A DNA stretch of 60,000 nt, taken from contig WPIO01000008.1 of NCBI GenBank assembly GCA_009760855.2, positions 10,375,001 through 10,435,000 of the forward strand, read 5' to 3'. Made by a program: the position numbers and the translations under genes. How positions within the stretch are numbered: the stretch's first letter is position 1; each line of letters begins with the position of its first letter. The stretch is from Cristatella mucedo. Taxonomy: Eukaryota > Bryozoa > Phylactolaemata > Cristatellidae. Below are positions 45,851 through 58,622 of this stretch, one piece after another. A model generated the notes under the pieces. That model ran no database searches. It had not been told where the DNA came from and was given only the letters and a program-made list of their open reading frames with translations.

Positions 45851-46274
45851 AGAGGATCCTTTAAAGCTGGCCATTACGTTCGTTCCTTTTTTAAGATTAA
45901 GACCTACGTACTGCTGTATACGGCTAATAATCTTACTCGATTATGTCTAGACTGTACTCGTTTTAGTCAGCTTAGGCTGTGCTAAAAAAAAAACGTAGAG
46001 CTCGACGATTCTGATGCTGCAAGATTGGTTTAGCAATGCAAGAAATCTGGCCCTTGTTCTTCCCTTCTTAAGCAGCTACGACGCAAATCAACGTCTCTGT
46101 CAAACAACGGATGAAGAGCGAACGCTCTTACTTGACCCACGGGCCCCCACCACGCGGTAGGGCATCTTCATAACCCGGCTGAACGACACCGTCAGTTTCA
46201 ACCTCCCACCAGGTGCCCTCAAATCCTTTCATGATACGAAGCTGGCTGTTCTACCATTTGTTTTTAAATACCCC

Positions 46275-46431
46275 TGCTGATTTAGGCCAGCTGTTGAGGT
46301 GCTCGCCTTGACCAAGTTCGAGGTGAATATATTTTACGACTGAGGTCGAGGGCTCGATCACCCCGTGGAATATGTGAAACGCATGAATAGAGATTAAGCT
46401 CTTTTAAAGTGCTATGCACATGAATTATATT
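46275..46431 (+). mobile_element. SINE family A copy with duplicated middle
   Basis: Box-A-like head GTTGAGGTGCTCGCC, box-B-like GGGCTCGATCACC, and the tail AAAGTGCTATGCACATGAAT. A stretch containing GAGGT before and after 46324 makes it longer than other copies. Confidence 0.7.
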
Positions 46432-46464
46432 CATTTATTTATGTAAATACCGTGGGTGACGCAA

Positions 46465-46775
46465 GCTTTAGTTGTGCTGGTTCGAGACGGGACTCGGGAG
46501 CTCACTCCCGAATTTCTTACGCAACCACCAGTTCTCCCCTGCTGCCAACTCTAGAACAGACACCCGCAGCCAGTGCTGTCCCGCTCTGCTACTTCCATTC
46601 TACTCCCAGTTCCTCGACTGCTCTCCTAACTCATCTGTGCTTCGCGCGCTATTGCGTGAGACGAAGTCTGCTCGAAATAGAGTGTGCACCGAAAGCGGTT
46701 TAGGCTTGGAGCGCTCCAAAGATAACTCTCCGGGATTACGCCCGTCTTTATTGCTTTGTGGAGTTACAGATAGAG
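46465..46775 (+). mobile_element. Repeat family C copy next to a CA array
   Basis: Contains GCGTGAGACGAAGTCTGCTC and TTGTGGAGTTACAGATAGAG; the usual ACATT tail is replaced by a short AT stretch and (CA)n. Confidence 0.6.
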
Positions 46776-46781
46776 AATTAT

Positions 46782-46825
46782 ACTCATACACACACACACA
46801 CACACACACACGTGCGCGCGCCCGC
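46782..46825 (+). repeat. (CA)n then (GC)-rich dinucleotides
   Basis: About 14 CA units followed by GTGCGCGCGCCCGCGCGAGT, at the end of repeat C. Confidence 0.9.
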
Positions 46826-46829
46826 GCGA

Positions 46830-48284
46830 GTGCGAACACATATTGTAGCTTATTCACTATACGATTGATGGTGTTTGGCGGCATAACTTACCGCTTTTGG
46901 ATATTTCTTACCAAGAAAGTATATATTTACTATGTTCCTTAGGACTAAATTTGAACACGGCAGCAGCTCCATCCATAGACTACAAAAGTCTAGAAAAAGA
47001 GGTGAAGGACTAGCAAAATGCAAAGACACAAATGAGACGAATTTCTTGAAATGCGAAATAGAAAATTCAATCCGATTCAAACTAGAATTCAACGTGCAAT
47101 TGGCTGCTTTCATTGTCGTGGCGTTTCATTGTCGGTTTTCATTTACCATCAGCCGAGAGAGCGGATTCATTTCGAAGGATGGGAAAGGCTACGCTGACGG
47201 CTTTCAGTCCAATGGGCATGTAGAGACCTCGAGCTCTTAACTGAATCCTGCGGCCGCCGAGCGTCTAACAAGTTCAGCTATCATCAAGACATGCATAGCT
47301 GAGCATGCATACAAACCTGTACTTATAGTCCGTTCAGGGATGGGAACGTGTTCCCCATAGCTTGCAAATTGTCATTCAACCTTGCATAGTACATTTATGA
47401 AGAAATTAATACAGAGTTTGGGAAGACAAAACTTTTTAAGCTAGTGATACATGAGCTGCAAGGAACTCGACCAATTCCAAATTGTTTTACGGTTTTCTCA
47501 TTTGGTTTTCGAATGTTCTCTTCTGTAAAGCTACTGTTTCGGTGGTGACACGCTACCATGTTGTTGCCGTCCGTAGCACGTGTTTTAACGTACGCACGTC
47601 CTTGCCGTAGTTGTCGCTCCGAGGAAACATAAGAATTCTTTTTTCTGAATTTATTTTTCAGGTTTAATTAGAGAGGAAACGAAACTAATGATCGAAATAA
47701 AGCTGATAACTTTTTGCGGTGGATATTAAGGTTCTTTCCAGCTTTCGGAGACCTCACAAAAACGGCTAGCCTCGCCGCAGCAGCCATTTTTAGATGTCAT
47801 AATCCGGCGACTAAAGGCTGGCACGGCGTCGAATTTATGAGAAAAGGGAAAGGGAAAAGTAACAGGAAGAAAATGCAAGATTGACAGCCAGAGAAACGTG
47901 CGCCTCGTGGAACTTATTGTACAGACCTAGAAGTAATCACTTGCTTGAACTGCTTCGCCTGCCAATTCAGACGGCTATTTTGATTTACCTGCACTTGATT
48001 TGTGGAACATTGGGGTGATTATTAAGAGAGCGATAGGTAGATGGAATGGGAAATAGCGATGGGATACGCTACTGTCAGCCAGTAAAGCAGGTCGATGCTG
48101 CTTTAAAGCAGCTCTCAATTACTGTAGCCCCAAGATCATGTGAAAATTGAAAGAGCATTTTTGAAACCTGCGTTGATTGTTGATGTTGATTCGTCGTTGG
48201 TTTCGTATTGTAAGGCAGTGCACATACAAGCATCTTCCACTGACGTAAGTGTTACATGTCGCACTGACCATGGAGGTAGAGCAT
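46830..48284. other. Unassigned AT-rich DNA
   Basis: The only larger frame, 46932-47240 (102 codons), has no recognisable features. Confidence 0.35.
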
Positions 48285-48319
48285 GAGTCGTGAGTCGTGA
48301 GTCTTGAGTCGTGAGTCCG
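48285..48319 (+). repeat. 7-bp tandem repeat GAGTCGT x5
   Basis: Five units, with CTT and CCG endings in units three and five. Confidence 0.85.
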
Positions 48320-48901
48320 ATGCTTTCACTGGCAGGCTTTTTCAGCAAATCGGCTGCAGAAGACAGATCTCTCAAGCTGATCAGATCTCATTACTTTTAA
48401 GCATCGGTCGGATTTTATGCTAGATCGTTCGTTGACCGCGGTAGTGAAAGTGGCTCACGGATTCATTACTTTTCAGCATCAGTTAATTAATGCTAGGCAG
48501 TTTTTCATTGTCTTTCAAGAACCCTTTACACTCGTTTGTTTGCAAAGGCACGGTCAATCAATACAGTTGGGTGTAAAGATAAGTCTTCCGTCGACCATGG
48601 TAGTGAGTGTAGCGTATCACTCTCTTTTTTAAAAGCTAAATTGAATTAGCCTTCAATGCTGGAGGCTACTCAACCAACACGCTGTTTTCTACTTCGCACG
48701 CGCAGTTGGAGCACTCACTGTGGGTGCGAGGCCAAGAGACATCTGGACTTTCAGCGTGCTCTCGCCTGTTTGTGAGTTCGGCGCACGGAGGCTGCGTGGG
48801 CACCTAGTGAGCTTCATCACGTAGCCAACAAAAACTCGCCAACCTCGCATGTCCTACGTTGCTATTATTATCCTCTAGCTCTTAACAGTCACTCGAGAAT
48901 G

Positions 48902-48947
48902 GCGGTAGCCGTTAAGGCTCGAGTACCCGAGCCTTAACGGCTACCGC
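48902..48947. repeat. Perfect 20-bp inverted repeat
   Basis: The left arm GCGGTAGCCGTTAAGGCTCG (48902-48921) and its exact reverse complement (48928-48947) are separated by six bases. Each arm contains the 15-base core GAGCCTTAACGGCTA of SINE B. The pair can form a stable hairpin or cruciform. Confidence 0.95.
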
Positions 48948-49854
48948 TGTAGAAAAAATTAGGCCACAGAATCAGTTATACTTTAACTTTAAAACTCGCC
49001 AATAAATTAGCACTGGCTTGTCGAGATACCGTCGGCGTAGTCTTACCCATATGGCCGCCGGGCGTCCACAGCGGCGGCATCACTTAGCACTACGGAGGCT
49101 GATGGGAGCAGAGCTAGTGCTCTGTGGCAGATAGCTCTGTGGGGGGGCCCACTCTGCCGAATACCCGCCGTTGGTACGGGCCACGTGACGGGCCGTGCTC
49201 ATCTGAGCCGCGATCGTCACGGAGCCACTGTGCCCAGTGCTACGTTTGGCCGGCGGAAATAAATGCAACTCTTCGCGAAATAGAGGAACTTCAGTAGTTT
49301 TATTGAAGGTGCTCCGTAGCTTTTGATTTAATATCAAGTTCGAAAATAAAGAGCACGGCCGGAAACCGAGCGCAAGACTCGTCTAGTGAACAGCAAAAAT
49401 CAACCGAAGCGACTGCGAAAATTCCAGGCCACGTGACAGCGGTCTGCCAGCATATGAGCGACGGCGGCAAACTAAGGCCGGATCGTAGTGCCGCAGCCGT
49501 TCCTTTGAACTCAATCGAGTTGCTTGACGAAAATCAGACATTATTGCAGGAATGAAGCATGGTAGCTTAACCGCTTGCTTTCGGAGACTCTTTGCTGTCG
49601 TCAACGATACAATCACCACCGAATACGCCAACCTAGTGTTACCTCCCGCGCTTTCGCGTCGCCACCTGCAACCCGGAAGTTTAGTGACGTAATTTGTATC
49701 TAGTAGGCTTCTCCTCCTATCGGCTTCTCGAAGCTAATCGTGCCAAATTTTGCCGCAGGTGAAAGGTAAACTTCCCTCGACGCTAGGCGAATGCAAGATG
49801 CTGCCGACGGCTCCAGCGCCTAGTGCCTAAAAAGGGTCTCTGTGACGCGGAATA
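48948..49854. other. Unassigned DNA
   Basis: No domain in any frame; 49.0-49.25 kb is moderately GC-rich. Confidence 0.3.
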
Positions 49855-49916
49855 ATAATAATAATGGCCTCATTCACAGTTTGGCAGAGAAGCCTTAGAG
49901 GCTTCCAGCAGCTAAA
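49855..49916 (-). mobile_element. SINE family B tail fragment abutting element C
   Basis: An (ATA)n stretch, GGCCTCATTCACAGTTTGGC and AGAAGCCTTAGAGGCTTCCA resemble the 3' part of SINE B. The rest is missing where element C begins. Confidence 0.5.
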
Positions 49917-50199
49917 GAATGTAATGTAATGTAATGTATCTCCGTCAGTAACTCCACAAAATTATAAAGACCATGTGGGCGTTACGAAGGAGAGTTTTGT
50001 ATAGCGCACTCACAGCCTAAGCGGCTATCGGTACGCATTCGGTGTAGCCAACAGACTTCGTCTCACGCAAGAAAGAGAAAGTGGGAAGCATAGCAGAGTC
50101 AGGAGAGCAGTTGAGGTAGTGAGTAGCATAGAAGTAGCAGTTCAGGACCGCTGAAAAAGATGTCCATAGTCGGCAGTTGGAGAGTAGTTGTCGTTGCAA
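49917..50199 (-). mobile_element. Repeat family C copy
   Basis: Nearly the same length as the 22.7 kb copy and close in sequence (CTCACAGCCTAAGCGGCTAT, GACTTCGTCTCACGCAAGAA); begins with AATGT repeats on the plus strand. Confidence 0.75.
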
Positions 50200-52461
50200 G
50201 ACACGCTGTCGCCTCTCGGACGCTCTCGGGAACAGCGATAAACTTGGCCTGCTGCGTGCGCTCTATACGCCCTGCGGACTCATCTCAAATCGCATCATTT
50301 TTTGTTACATTCTCAGTTTCTGCAGTGGCCATGGAGTAACTTGCAGTCGAAGCATCGAAGCTCTCTTCCGCAGCGGAAATTCGGGTGCAGAGAAAGTCCG
50401 CCGCGAATTAGTAAAAAGACCGACCGACCGACCGCTGCCCCGACGTATACTAATTGCTCGCAATTGCGTTCGCTTCGCCTCATTTCTCAATCAAAAGAAA
50501 GTGAGCCCGTGCGGTTTCGTGCGGTGCCAACGGGAAAAACCCGCGGAGCGACCAGCGCGCCGCCGCGTTTCGTCTCCGGAACCGCCACCGTCACCGCTCG
50601 CCACAAACGCAGAGCTCGCAGCCGGCGCGGCCTGCGCCACACACGCCTCCTTTATTGCGCTCGCGGCCGGTCTTCGGTCGCCTTACAAACGAGGCCGCCG
50701 GACCAGCCGACGCCGTACGTCGACTAACGTCCGCTGTCAAAGAGGGCCTCTCTCTTCTGCGAATCGCGACGTCGCGACGTCACGTGTCCACCTGACCAAG
50801 AATCGGAAAATTCGCCGCTGTGTGGATTACATGCAATCTGCAATCGTCTGAAACTGCTCATTCCGGCAGCTCAAATGCAATTCATATTGGCGTCGGCCTT
50901 GCGTTTCAGAGAGCTACCAGACACGCTTCCTTGACGGCCAAATGCAAAATACACAGACAGAGATTTATAGCTCTCGTATGGCGCTATGCGATTGCGATTG
51001 CTATTATATACGGTAGCTTCTCCGGGAAGAAGCGTCTCGGATCTATCCGCCAAAGGCGCACCACCCCGATACACGCTTCTCGAAGCGCTCTCTAAGCGCG
51101 GTAGACGCCACTCCGAGGGTAGCCTGGTAGAAACTATTGAACATGAACATTAAATATGTAATACCTATTTCACTGGTATAGCGCCCAAAGAGAACTTGAT
51201 CTCTATCTGGGTGCTGCACACGCGCCGCGGGGCTCGAGCCTACGACCTCAGTCATTTGAGGCTGGCACCAAGCCCGCCCCCCCCCCCGGGACCCCGCAGC
51301 AGGGCTGCATGGCCCCAGGAAGGGGCTCGCGAGCCTCCAAGGAAGGGAAGGACCCAGGGCCCAAGGGTGCGAGCGCTCCTAGGGGTAATTTTGGCGACGG
51401 CGATGGGCTTGGATGGCTGTAGCTCGGCAGGGATATCCCAGCCTCGCCTATCAGCCAGAAATACGCTGGGGGGCCTCTGACTCGCCCTCCCCCCCCCCGG
51501 CCCCACGCCCCGTCGTCTAGCCGCGCGCGCCCGCATACTTCCGTCCGTCCAATCGGCGACGGCGGCGGCCCACTGCCGCCTCTCGATTTTTGGCGGCGCT
51601 GAGCAAACAGGGGGGAGTGCCTTCTCGCGCGCGCGAGCGCGCTATCTCGGCGCATAGCGCGTCCGCGTCGGACGCAGACGCGCTATCTTTGGAGGCCGCT
51701 ATCGGCTCCTCTCGGATCGCCGGCTTTGGGGCGGGTCCGCGACTCGGAGAGGGCTCAACGGCTCAACGCCCCAGATAGCGCTACTCCACACGCCTCCTCC
51801 TCCTCCTCGGCTCCGACGACGAGTCGGACGGCGGCGATGCGATTGCCGTGGCTCGCGCGCGCGCGCGGGTACGCGAGGCGCCGCAGCTTACGACTGCCCG
51901 TCGCCGCCAGAAATCTAGCCGTCGCGATTATCGTCTTTGCACAGCGGCGCCTGACCAGCTAAGGCGCCCGGAGCGGCGCAGAGCGTCGCGATGCGCTTCG
52001 TCGCGGGCCGCACGCGGGCTGGCGGCGCAAATTCGCACCGCGCATGCGGCCGGCGCAGCTACCGCCGAGCCGCGTCTCATCCGACTGCGTTTCGGGCGGC
52101 GCTTTACGGCGGCCGACGCCACAGTCGCGACGCGCCCGCAAGGCGACGTCGACGCAAGACGCGAGCCGACCTGCCATCGCCGCCGCTAACCCTTTGGCAA
52201 TCGTGACAGTTGTCAGTAAATCGCGACCTTTGTCGCACCTCGGCGAAAGCACTGGCGCGGCCGGCGAGCGCGGCCGGCGAGCCAGTGCGATGAGACGTCG
52301 ACCGCCCGGCCAGCACCGAGGGCGTGAGCGTCGGTGATCGCGAGGGAGTCGCCGGCGTGAGCGTACGCCCCCCCCCCGCGTCGACGACGCAGACGCCGCT
52401 CTGCCTTACGAGCAGAAATTTCCGGGTGCTCACCATCCGTATTGGCGTCCACGCGAGCGGA
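50200..52461. other. CpG-rich region without recognised gene
   Basis: CG-rich from about 50.4 kb and especially 51.27-52.4 kb (C-runs at 51275-51290 and 52365-52377; many CGCGCG). Frames reach 224 codons at 50177-50851 but consist of Arg/Ala/Pro-rich sequence without a domain, and equally long frames exist on the other strand. A CpG-island promoter is the best guess. Confidence 0.35.
51158..51262 (-). mobile_element. SINE family A copy, head truncated
   Basis: The minus strand reads GAGGTCGTAGGCTCGAGCCC (box B) and the tail TTCTCTTTGGGCGCTATACC. Confidence 0.65.
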
Positions 52462-52479
52462 GAGTCGGGCTTATTTTGG

Positions 52480-52510
<31 letters not shown>

Positions 52511-52528
52511 CATGTATATATATATATA

Positions 52529-52575
<47 letters not shown>

Positions 52576-52596
52576 ATATCATAGTAAGCCCGACTC
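52462..52596. repeat. (AT)n array inside a 12-bp inverted repeat
   Basis: GAGTCGGGCTTA (52462-52473) and its reverse complement TAAGCCCGACTC (52585-52596) bracket a self-complementary (AT)n array, so the whole 135 bases can fold into one long hairpin. Confidence 0.92.
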
Positions 52597-52617
52597 ACCG
52601 CGCGCGACGCCATTAAA

Positions 52618-52702
52618 ATATTAAATTAATTAATTAAATAAATTACATATACATATGTAATTTGTATTATATATATGTACATAATACAAATTATTTTTTA
52701 TA
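52618..52702. repeat. Two short AT-rich palindromes
   Basis: AAATTACATAT faces ATATGTAATTT across two bases, and TTGTATTAT faces ATAATACAA across about ten bases, directly next to the SINE A tail. Confidence 0.85.
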
Positions 52703-52836
52703 TATGTAATTCATTTGTATAGAGTTCTAAGAGAACTTAATCTCTATTCAAGCGCTTTACATATGCCACAGGACTCGACCCCACAGCCTCGTTTGCTAAA
52801 GGCGAGCGCACTTTACCCGTGGGCCAAACCACGTCA
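52703..52836 (-). mobile_element. SINE family A copy beside an AT palindrome
   Basis: The minus strand carries GCCCACGGGTAAAGTGCGCT (head), GTGGGGTCGAGTCC (box B) and the tail TATACAAATGAATTACATAT. Confidence 0.75.
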
Positions 52837-52839
52837 GCA

Positions 52840-54534
52840 ATACATGCTGCTGCTGCTAGGGAGTTTTGATAGAGTTGGACTACGTGGAAGAAATGGGTGG
52901 ATCGTAGCACAGATAGATACAGCTGCGTGTCATCTGTACGAAAACTCCCCACCGGTGTGGTCCCACGGAAGGCAGGACAAATGCAATCCTTGGCGACCGT
53001 CTGTCCGACCCTCTGCTCAGGTGGAAAATACTCGCGACGTGCATTTCGGCGAAAGCTGCGAGATCGCCGTAGCCCGGGACAGCTGGCTATCCAAATTGCA
53101 GCTCGCTGTTTCGCCAATTAGCGACGCCATTTCGAGGAAAGGGACATGGCCGCCGCCACAGCCGCCCTCGCCGCGCAGCGTCAGCAGCGTTCGAGGCGCG
53201 ATCGACCAGTGGCGGCCGGTGTCCTCCTCCTCCTCCTCCTCTCTCATGTGCACCTCGCTACGGAACGAGCCTCGCTGCGATGCGGCGACTGCGCTTAAAA
53301 TGGCTAGCTGTGCCTTCGGTGTTTGCTCGTACGCTGCCGCTCTCGCGAGAACGACGCGAGGCAGCTCCTGCTGACCTGCGGATTCGAGCCGCCTCAGAAA
53401 GATTGCATCCTTACACAGCGCTGCTGGGCAGTGCCGCGGGATCAAAGTTCTGCCCGCCCGCCTGCCTGCCCGCCTGCCTTCCGTCTGCGCCGCTACGCCC
53501 GACCAGTAAAAGAACCCGCCTCGAGCGCTACGCCTCCGGCCGCAAACCTCTTTGCACCGGCCTACGGCACCGGGGACGCGTTTGGCAAAAGCGGCCCGGC
53601 CGCTTGGGCGACCGCTGACCTCCGGGGTGCGTGCGCCGACTATTCGGCGCGACCGAAACGGCAGCTGCCTCACTCATCTGGGGCGTACGCCGATAAGCTC
53701 GCGCCGCCTCCCCCTTATCCGCTGACGAATTTACGAGCTCTGCCCGCTCGAGCCGACTGCGGCGTCCGCATTTAGACGTAACGCCAAACAGCAGGCCGTA
53801 AGCGGATCTAGGCCGCCTGCCACCCGCCCGACCACCCAGCGAGCCGTCGCTTAACCTCTCCCGGGCGCCGCCCGCGCGCAGCCGTCGCGCGCAAACCTGC
53901 GAGCCGAGAACTCGGGCGCTCGCGGGACGCCGAGGGCGGCTGGCTACCCGTCGTCGCCGTCGTCTGCTAGGCGACCGCTCGGGCCGCAGGTGCGTGGCGT
54001 CCCGCACCCTCCCCCATTCCTCGGGTCGGTCCGAAGGAAGCACGACGCCGAGCCGAGGGCTCCCCAATCAGAAGCAGAAGCATCACGAGCGGCGCTCATC
54101 GGTTGCTTAGCAATTGCCTGACCAAACGTACAGACACGCCGGCTTTGAATGGCATCGCATAAAGTTTTCTGGCTATTCAAACCTAGACGATGCGCAGTCT
54201 GAAAAACACCAGATAGATGGCTGACTGACTATCTTATTGACCCAGCATCAATTTGGGCTCAGCTAGCCAATGGGCTTTTAGCAAGACACCCAGATATCGA
54301 ACTGCAGGGCTGCTGCGTTGTCACTCCTGCACAACCTTGCTCTAGATTAGGTTAGAATGAAATAAACCAGCATGGGAGTAATCATATTTTAAATGTGATT
54401 GCCCTGACCGGAAGCTAGGGATTAAACCAGATATTTGTGTAGGGTTCATTTTTTGTTCTTTATCTCATTCATTCATTTCACAAAAATGTCCAAGCTCTCA
54501 CCTGTTTCCGGCCCACGGTTGTTCTAAACCGCCC
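52840..54534. other. CpG-rich region without recognised gene
   Basis: Strongly GC-rich from 53.1 to 54.1 kb with frames of 110-218 codons on both strands and no domain. It has the character of a promoter or first-exon region. Confidence 0.35.
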
Positions 54535-54640
54535 GCCCCCTCAATGCTCGCCCGGTTCAGCCTTTCAGAGGCGTTGCAAGGATTAAACCCAGAACGTGGC
54601 CACACCTTGGCTTAGCCCAGGACTGCCAGTCATACGTAAA
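54535..54640 (-). mobile_element. Possible tRNA-like SINE head
   Basis: The minus strand shows TGGGCTAAGCCAAGG (box-A-like) and GGGTTTAATCCTTG (box-B-like) at normal spacing. No body of family A or B follows clearly. Confidence 0.3.
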
Positions 54641-54796
54641 GCAAAGGGGCGGTGCCACAAGCATGGTGGGGGGGTTGATAGTCAGTCCACTTCTGGCCGA
54701 CCCAATTTGGTAGGGTCCTGTCGGAATTCTCCCTACCCGTCAGTACGCCTGTGCTACTAGTTAAGCTCTCACGGAGCTTTCGAGCTAACAGCGAAC

Positions 54797-55008
<212 letters not shown>

Positions 55009-55649
55009 TGGGCATCCGTGAGGATTGTCGCAAAGTTCATCGATGCCTTAGACCGGCCGGCAGCAGTGTTTGAGGTTCACGAGCCGCACCGCCATCGGTT
55101 GCTGCCTTCAGAGCAACCAGCCGGGCACCTTCGACTTGCAGCAGCTGAGTGCGGCTGCCGACGACTTACGCACAAATGGCGTGCGTGCACTCCTTGCCTC
55201 AGCCGAGCGTCAGATGCTATTTACGAGCCCCCTGCGGGCAGCCATCAGCAGTAGCTGTTTACGAGTCAGTCGCAGTGGGCAGTACAGTCCAAAAGGTTTC
55301 TAGCGACGGCCTGCTTCTGCTCCTTTGCTGGAGGCAATGTGCTAGTCGAATGGTCGCAGTGCAGCCGATCCGTCTCAAGGTGAAGTGAATAGCAGAGTAA
55401 ATTAAAGGTCAGCTGATCCAGCAGCTCGATTCATCTAACGGCCATCTAGAGCATTTGCTGCAATTACCTGCAGTGTTGGGCTTAGACCTGGGTAGTTGCT
55501 TGCGATACAAAATAGAGCGGATAGAGGGCTACCTATTACGAACTCAGGCTAATACACTCTCAAATTGCCCGACGATAAAATAAACTTCTTGTGCGTGGGC
55601 AAACCTAGTGTTGCTCGGAAATCGGCCGACCATAACCTCAAAATGGGCT
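55009..55649. other. Unassigned DNA
   Basis: Frames of 77-89 codons without domains; no known repeat. Confidence 0.3.
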
Positions 55650-56570
55650 CGGCCAGCATATCTCCCGGCAGGCAGCGTCAGCACAAAATCTGGGTGCCCT
55701 GCTCCAAAGTGACCCTTCGCTAGACGACAACAACAGGTTAGCAGTCAAGTCTGTCTGCTTTCCACTGCGAAACGTCACAGAATATTGGAATTGCTTAGAC
55801 TCGGATGCCACATCCAAGATGGTCCGTGCATTTGTGACCACTCGTCTCGACTTATGACTATAATGGTAATAATACGTGTGCATAGCATCCTCAGAGAATG
55901 TAATCTCTTTCTGGGCACTTTGCCTATGCTGTACAGGAAGCATGATCGAATGGGTGGCGGTAGCACGTTCAATGTCAACAGACATAACATGGTTAGAGAT
56001 GACGTACACAGAATCGCCGTGCATCGATCTTCTGGCTTGTGCAATAAGATGCTTACAACTGGTGCAAAACTCTGCAGGCAGGCTTGTCTGCCGCGAGCGT
56101 CGTCCTGCTTTCCTCCACTTTGCACCACTCGTCACTGATCTCTGACTTCTCACTGACCTCTCTGGCTGCCCATCAAGCAGCATGTGCGACTACAAGATTG
56201 AGTCTCTCACTTTTAGGTCCCAACTCGAGTGCACCGTCCTAACTATTCGAACTACTACTCCAGTCAAGGCTGGAATCGAACCAATGGCTCTACTGACTCA
56301 AGACGCTCAGTGGTGCCTCTAACCAACCTCAAATTCTTAGGAGACATCGCGTGTTCAGTTTGTTTGCTCCCAATGCTTGGAGCTCACTCCCGAACGACGT
56401 CAGAGCACCCCCTGACTCGAGGACTTTAAAAAGAAAAGCTAAAACGCCACCTGTTCCATAAAGCATTCGCTGGGTCCGTGGAAGTTACCCTTTGAGTGCT
56501 TATGTGTGAAGACGCTTCGCCTATGAACTGCTACTGAAGTAACTCATTGATACCAATCAATCGCCTTTGC
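55650..56570 (+). mobile_element. LINE 3' part, interrupted by an antisense LINE tail
   Basis: Encodes DPSLDDNNRLAVKS-like sequence, LDSDATSKMVRAFVTTRLDL, then after the insertion LQLVQNSAGRLVCRERR and the C-terminal FKKKAKTPPVP-like end near 56450. The (ATT)n tail was not found at its 3' end. It is broken by stops. Confidence 0.72.
55860..56033 (-). mobile_element. LINE 3' tail inserted antisense in a second LINE
   Basis: Contains ATAATGGTAATAATACG, then the conserved 3' segment (CTCAGAGAATGTAATCTCTT...), then sequence reaching further 5' than the insert at 8.9 kb (GGTTAGAGATGACGTACACA). Its 5' truncation point therefore differs from that insert. Confidence 0.7.
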
Positions 56571-56682
56571 TGCCTATTCAGCGGTGTGAAGTGTAAGGAA
56601 AGTGACGTAGCTCTATTAGGACTCGGTAAAAATGCCTTATTAGACCTTCATTTTTATTGCATATAAATTCCATTTTTGCATT

Positions 56683-57306
<624 letters not shown>

Positions 57307-57445
57307 GGGCTGCTGCTGCTGCTACTGCTTCTGCTTCTGCTGCTGCAGCTGTTACGTGCTGCAGCTGTTACGTGCTGCTGCTGGTACCTACTGCTGCTGC
57401 TGCCACTGCCGCCACCGTTACTACTGCTGCTACTACCGCTGCCGT
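57307..57445 (+). repeat. Degenerate CTG/CTA/CCG trinucleotide repeat
   Basis: GCTGCTGCTACTGCTTCTGC-type sequence and related triplets, with no pure run above about five units. Confidence 0.85.
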
Positions 57446-58205
57446 GCTACCGTTGCAACCACCAACAGGCTTGTCTGCTTAAAACACCAGCACATTGGAC
57501 AGCAAGCAGCAGTCGAAAATAGCCGGCACGATGCAATCTCTGCAGCAGGCGAGATTGCTGAAAGTAAATGAAGCTAGCAAGCCAATCAGCACTCCTGACA
57601 TCAAAGCCAAGCATCGAGTGAAAAAACGAAGAGTGGGCCGCTGCAAACTTTCTTTATTGAATGGCGACTGAATGCCTCCAGATGCCGACAAGCCGATTTC
57701 GGAGAAAGGGAATGCTGAGAGCTTGGCAATCCGTAGCAACCAGCTGCCGCAATGCAGACGAGACCTGCAGAGCTTCTGCACCACCGTCAACACGGGCCGC
57801 CAGAAAGCGTCTGCTTCGTGCACCGAAGCAACAATGGCCGACCACCACGTGACTGCTGGCCGGGCGGGTCAGGCTAGAAGTCAGTCGTGAGGCAGCAGCT
57901 GGCAGGCATTGCTCAGTGGTGGTTCCCATCGAACCCCGACAAAGTTGTTCAGATAGCTTTCAAATGTCAGGCTGTCCGTTCGCTCTCCCCTGACACTTTT
58001 CTTCTCCAAGTACATGCCTGCAACGAATTCAATCGTGCAGGCAGACGGCCGAGCTTACCAGCTTACCATACCTGTCAAAACGTCACACTGCAGCTGAATG
58101 GATGCACCCACTGCTCCAGTCAACAATGACCAGCAGTCAACAATCAGCTATTGACATGCATTCTTGTGTGCAGGAATAATCACCATGGTTGGTTGGCTGG
58201 CTAAC
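57446..58205. other. Unassigned DNA
   Basis: Frames up to 114 codons without domains. 57660-57890 has balanced composition but equally open frames on both strands. Confidence 0.3.

Positions 58206-58622
<417 letters not shown>

Noticed and set aside
50177-50851. A 224-codon frame as a gene
   Set aside because: Arg/Ala/Pro-rich, begins inside repeat family C, no domain, and equally open frames overlap it.
53017-54067. Long minus-strand frames of 179 and 218 codons
   Set aside because: High CpG content makes all frames open. No conserved motif.
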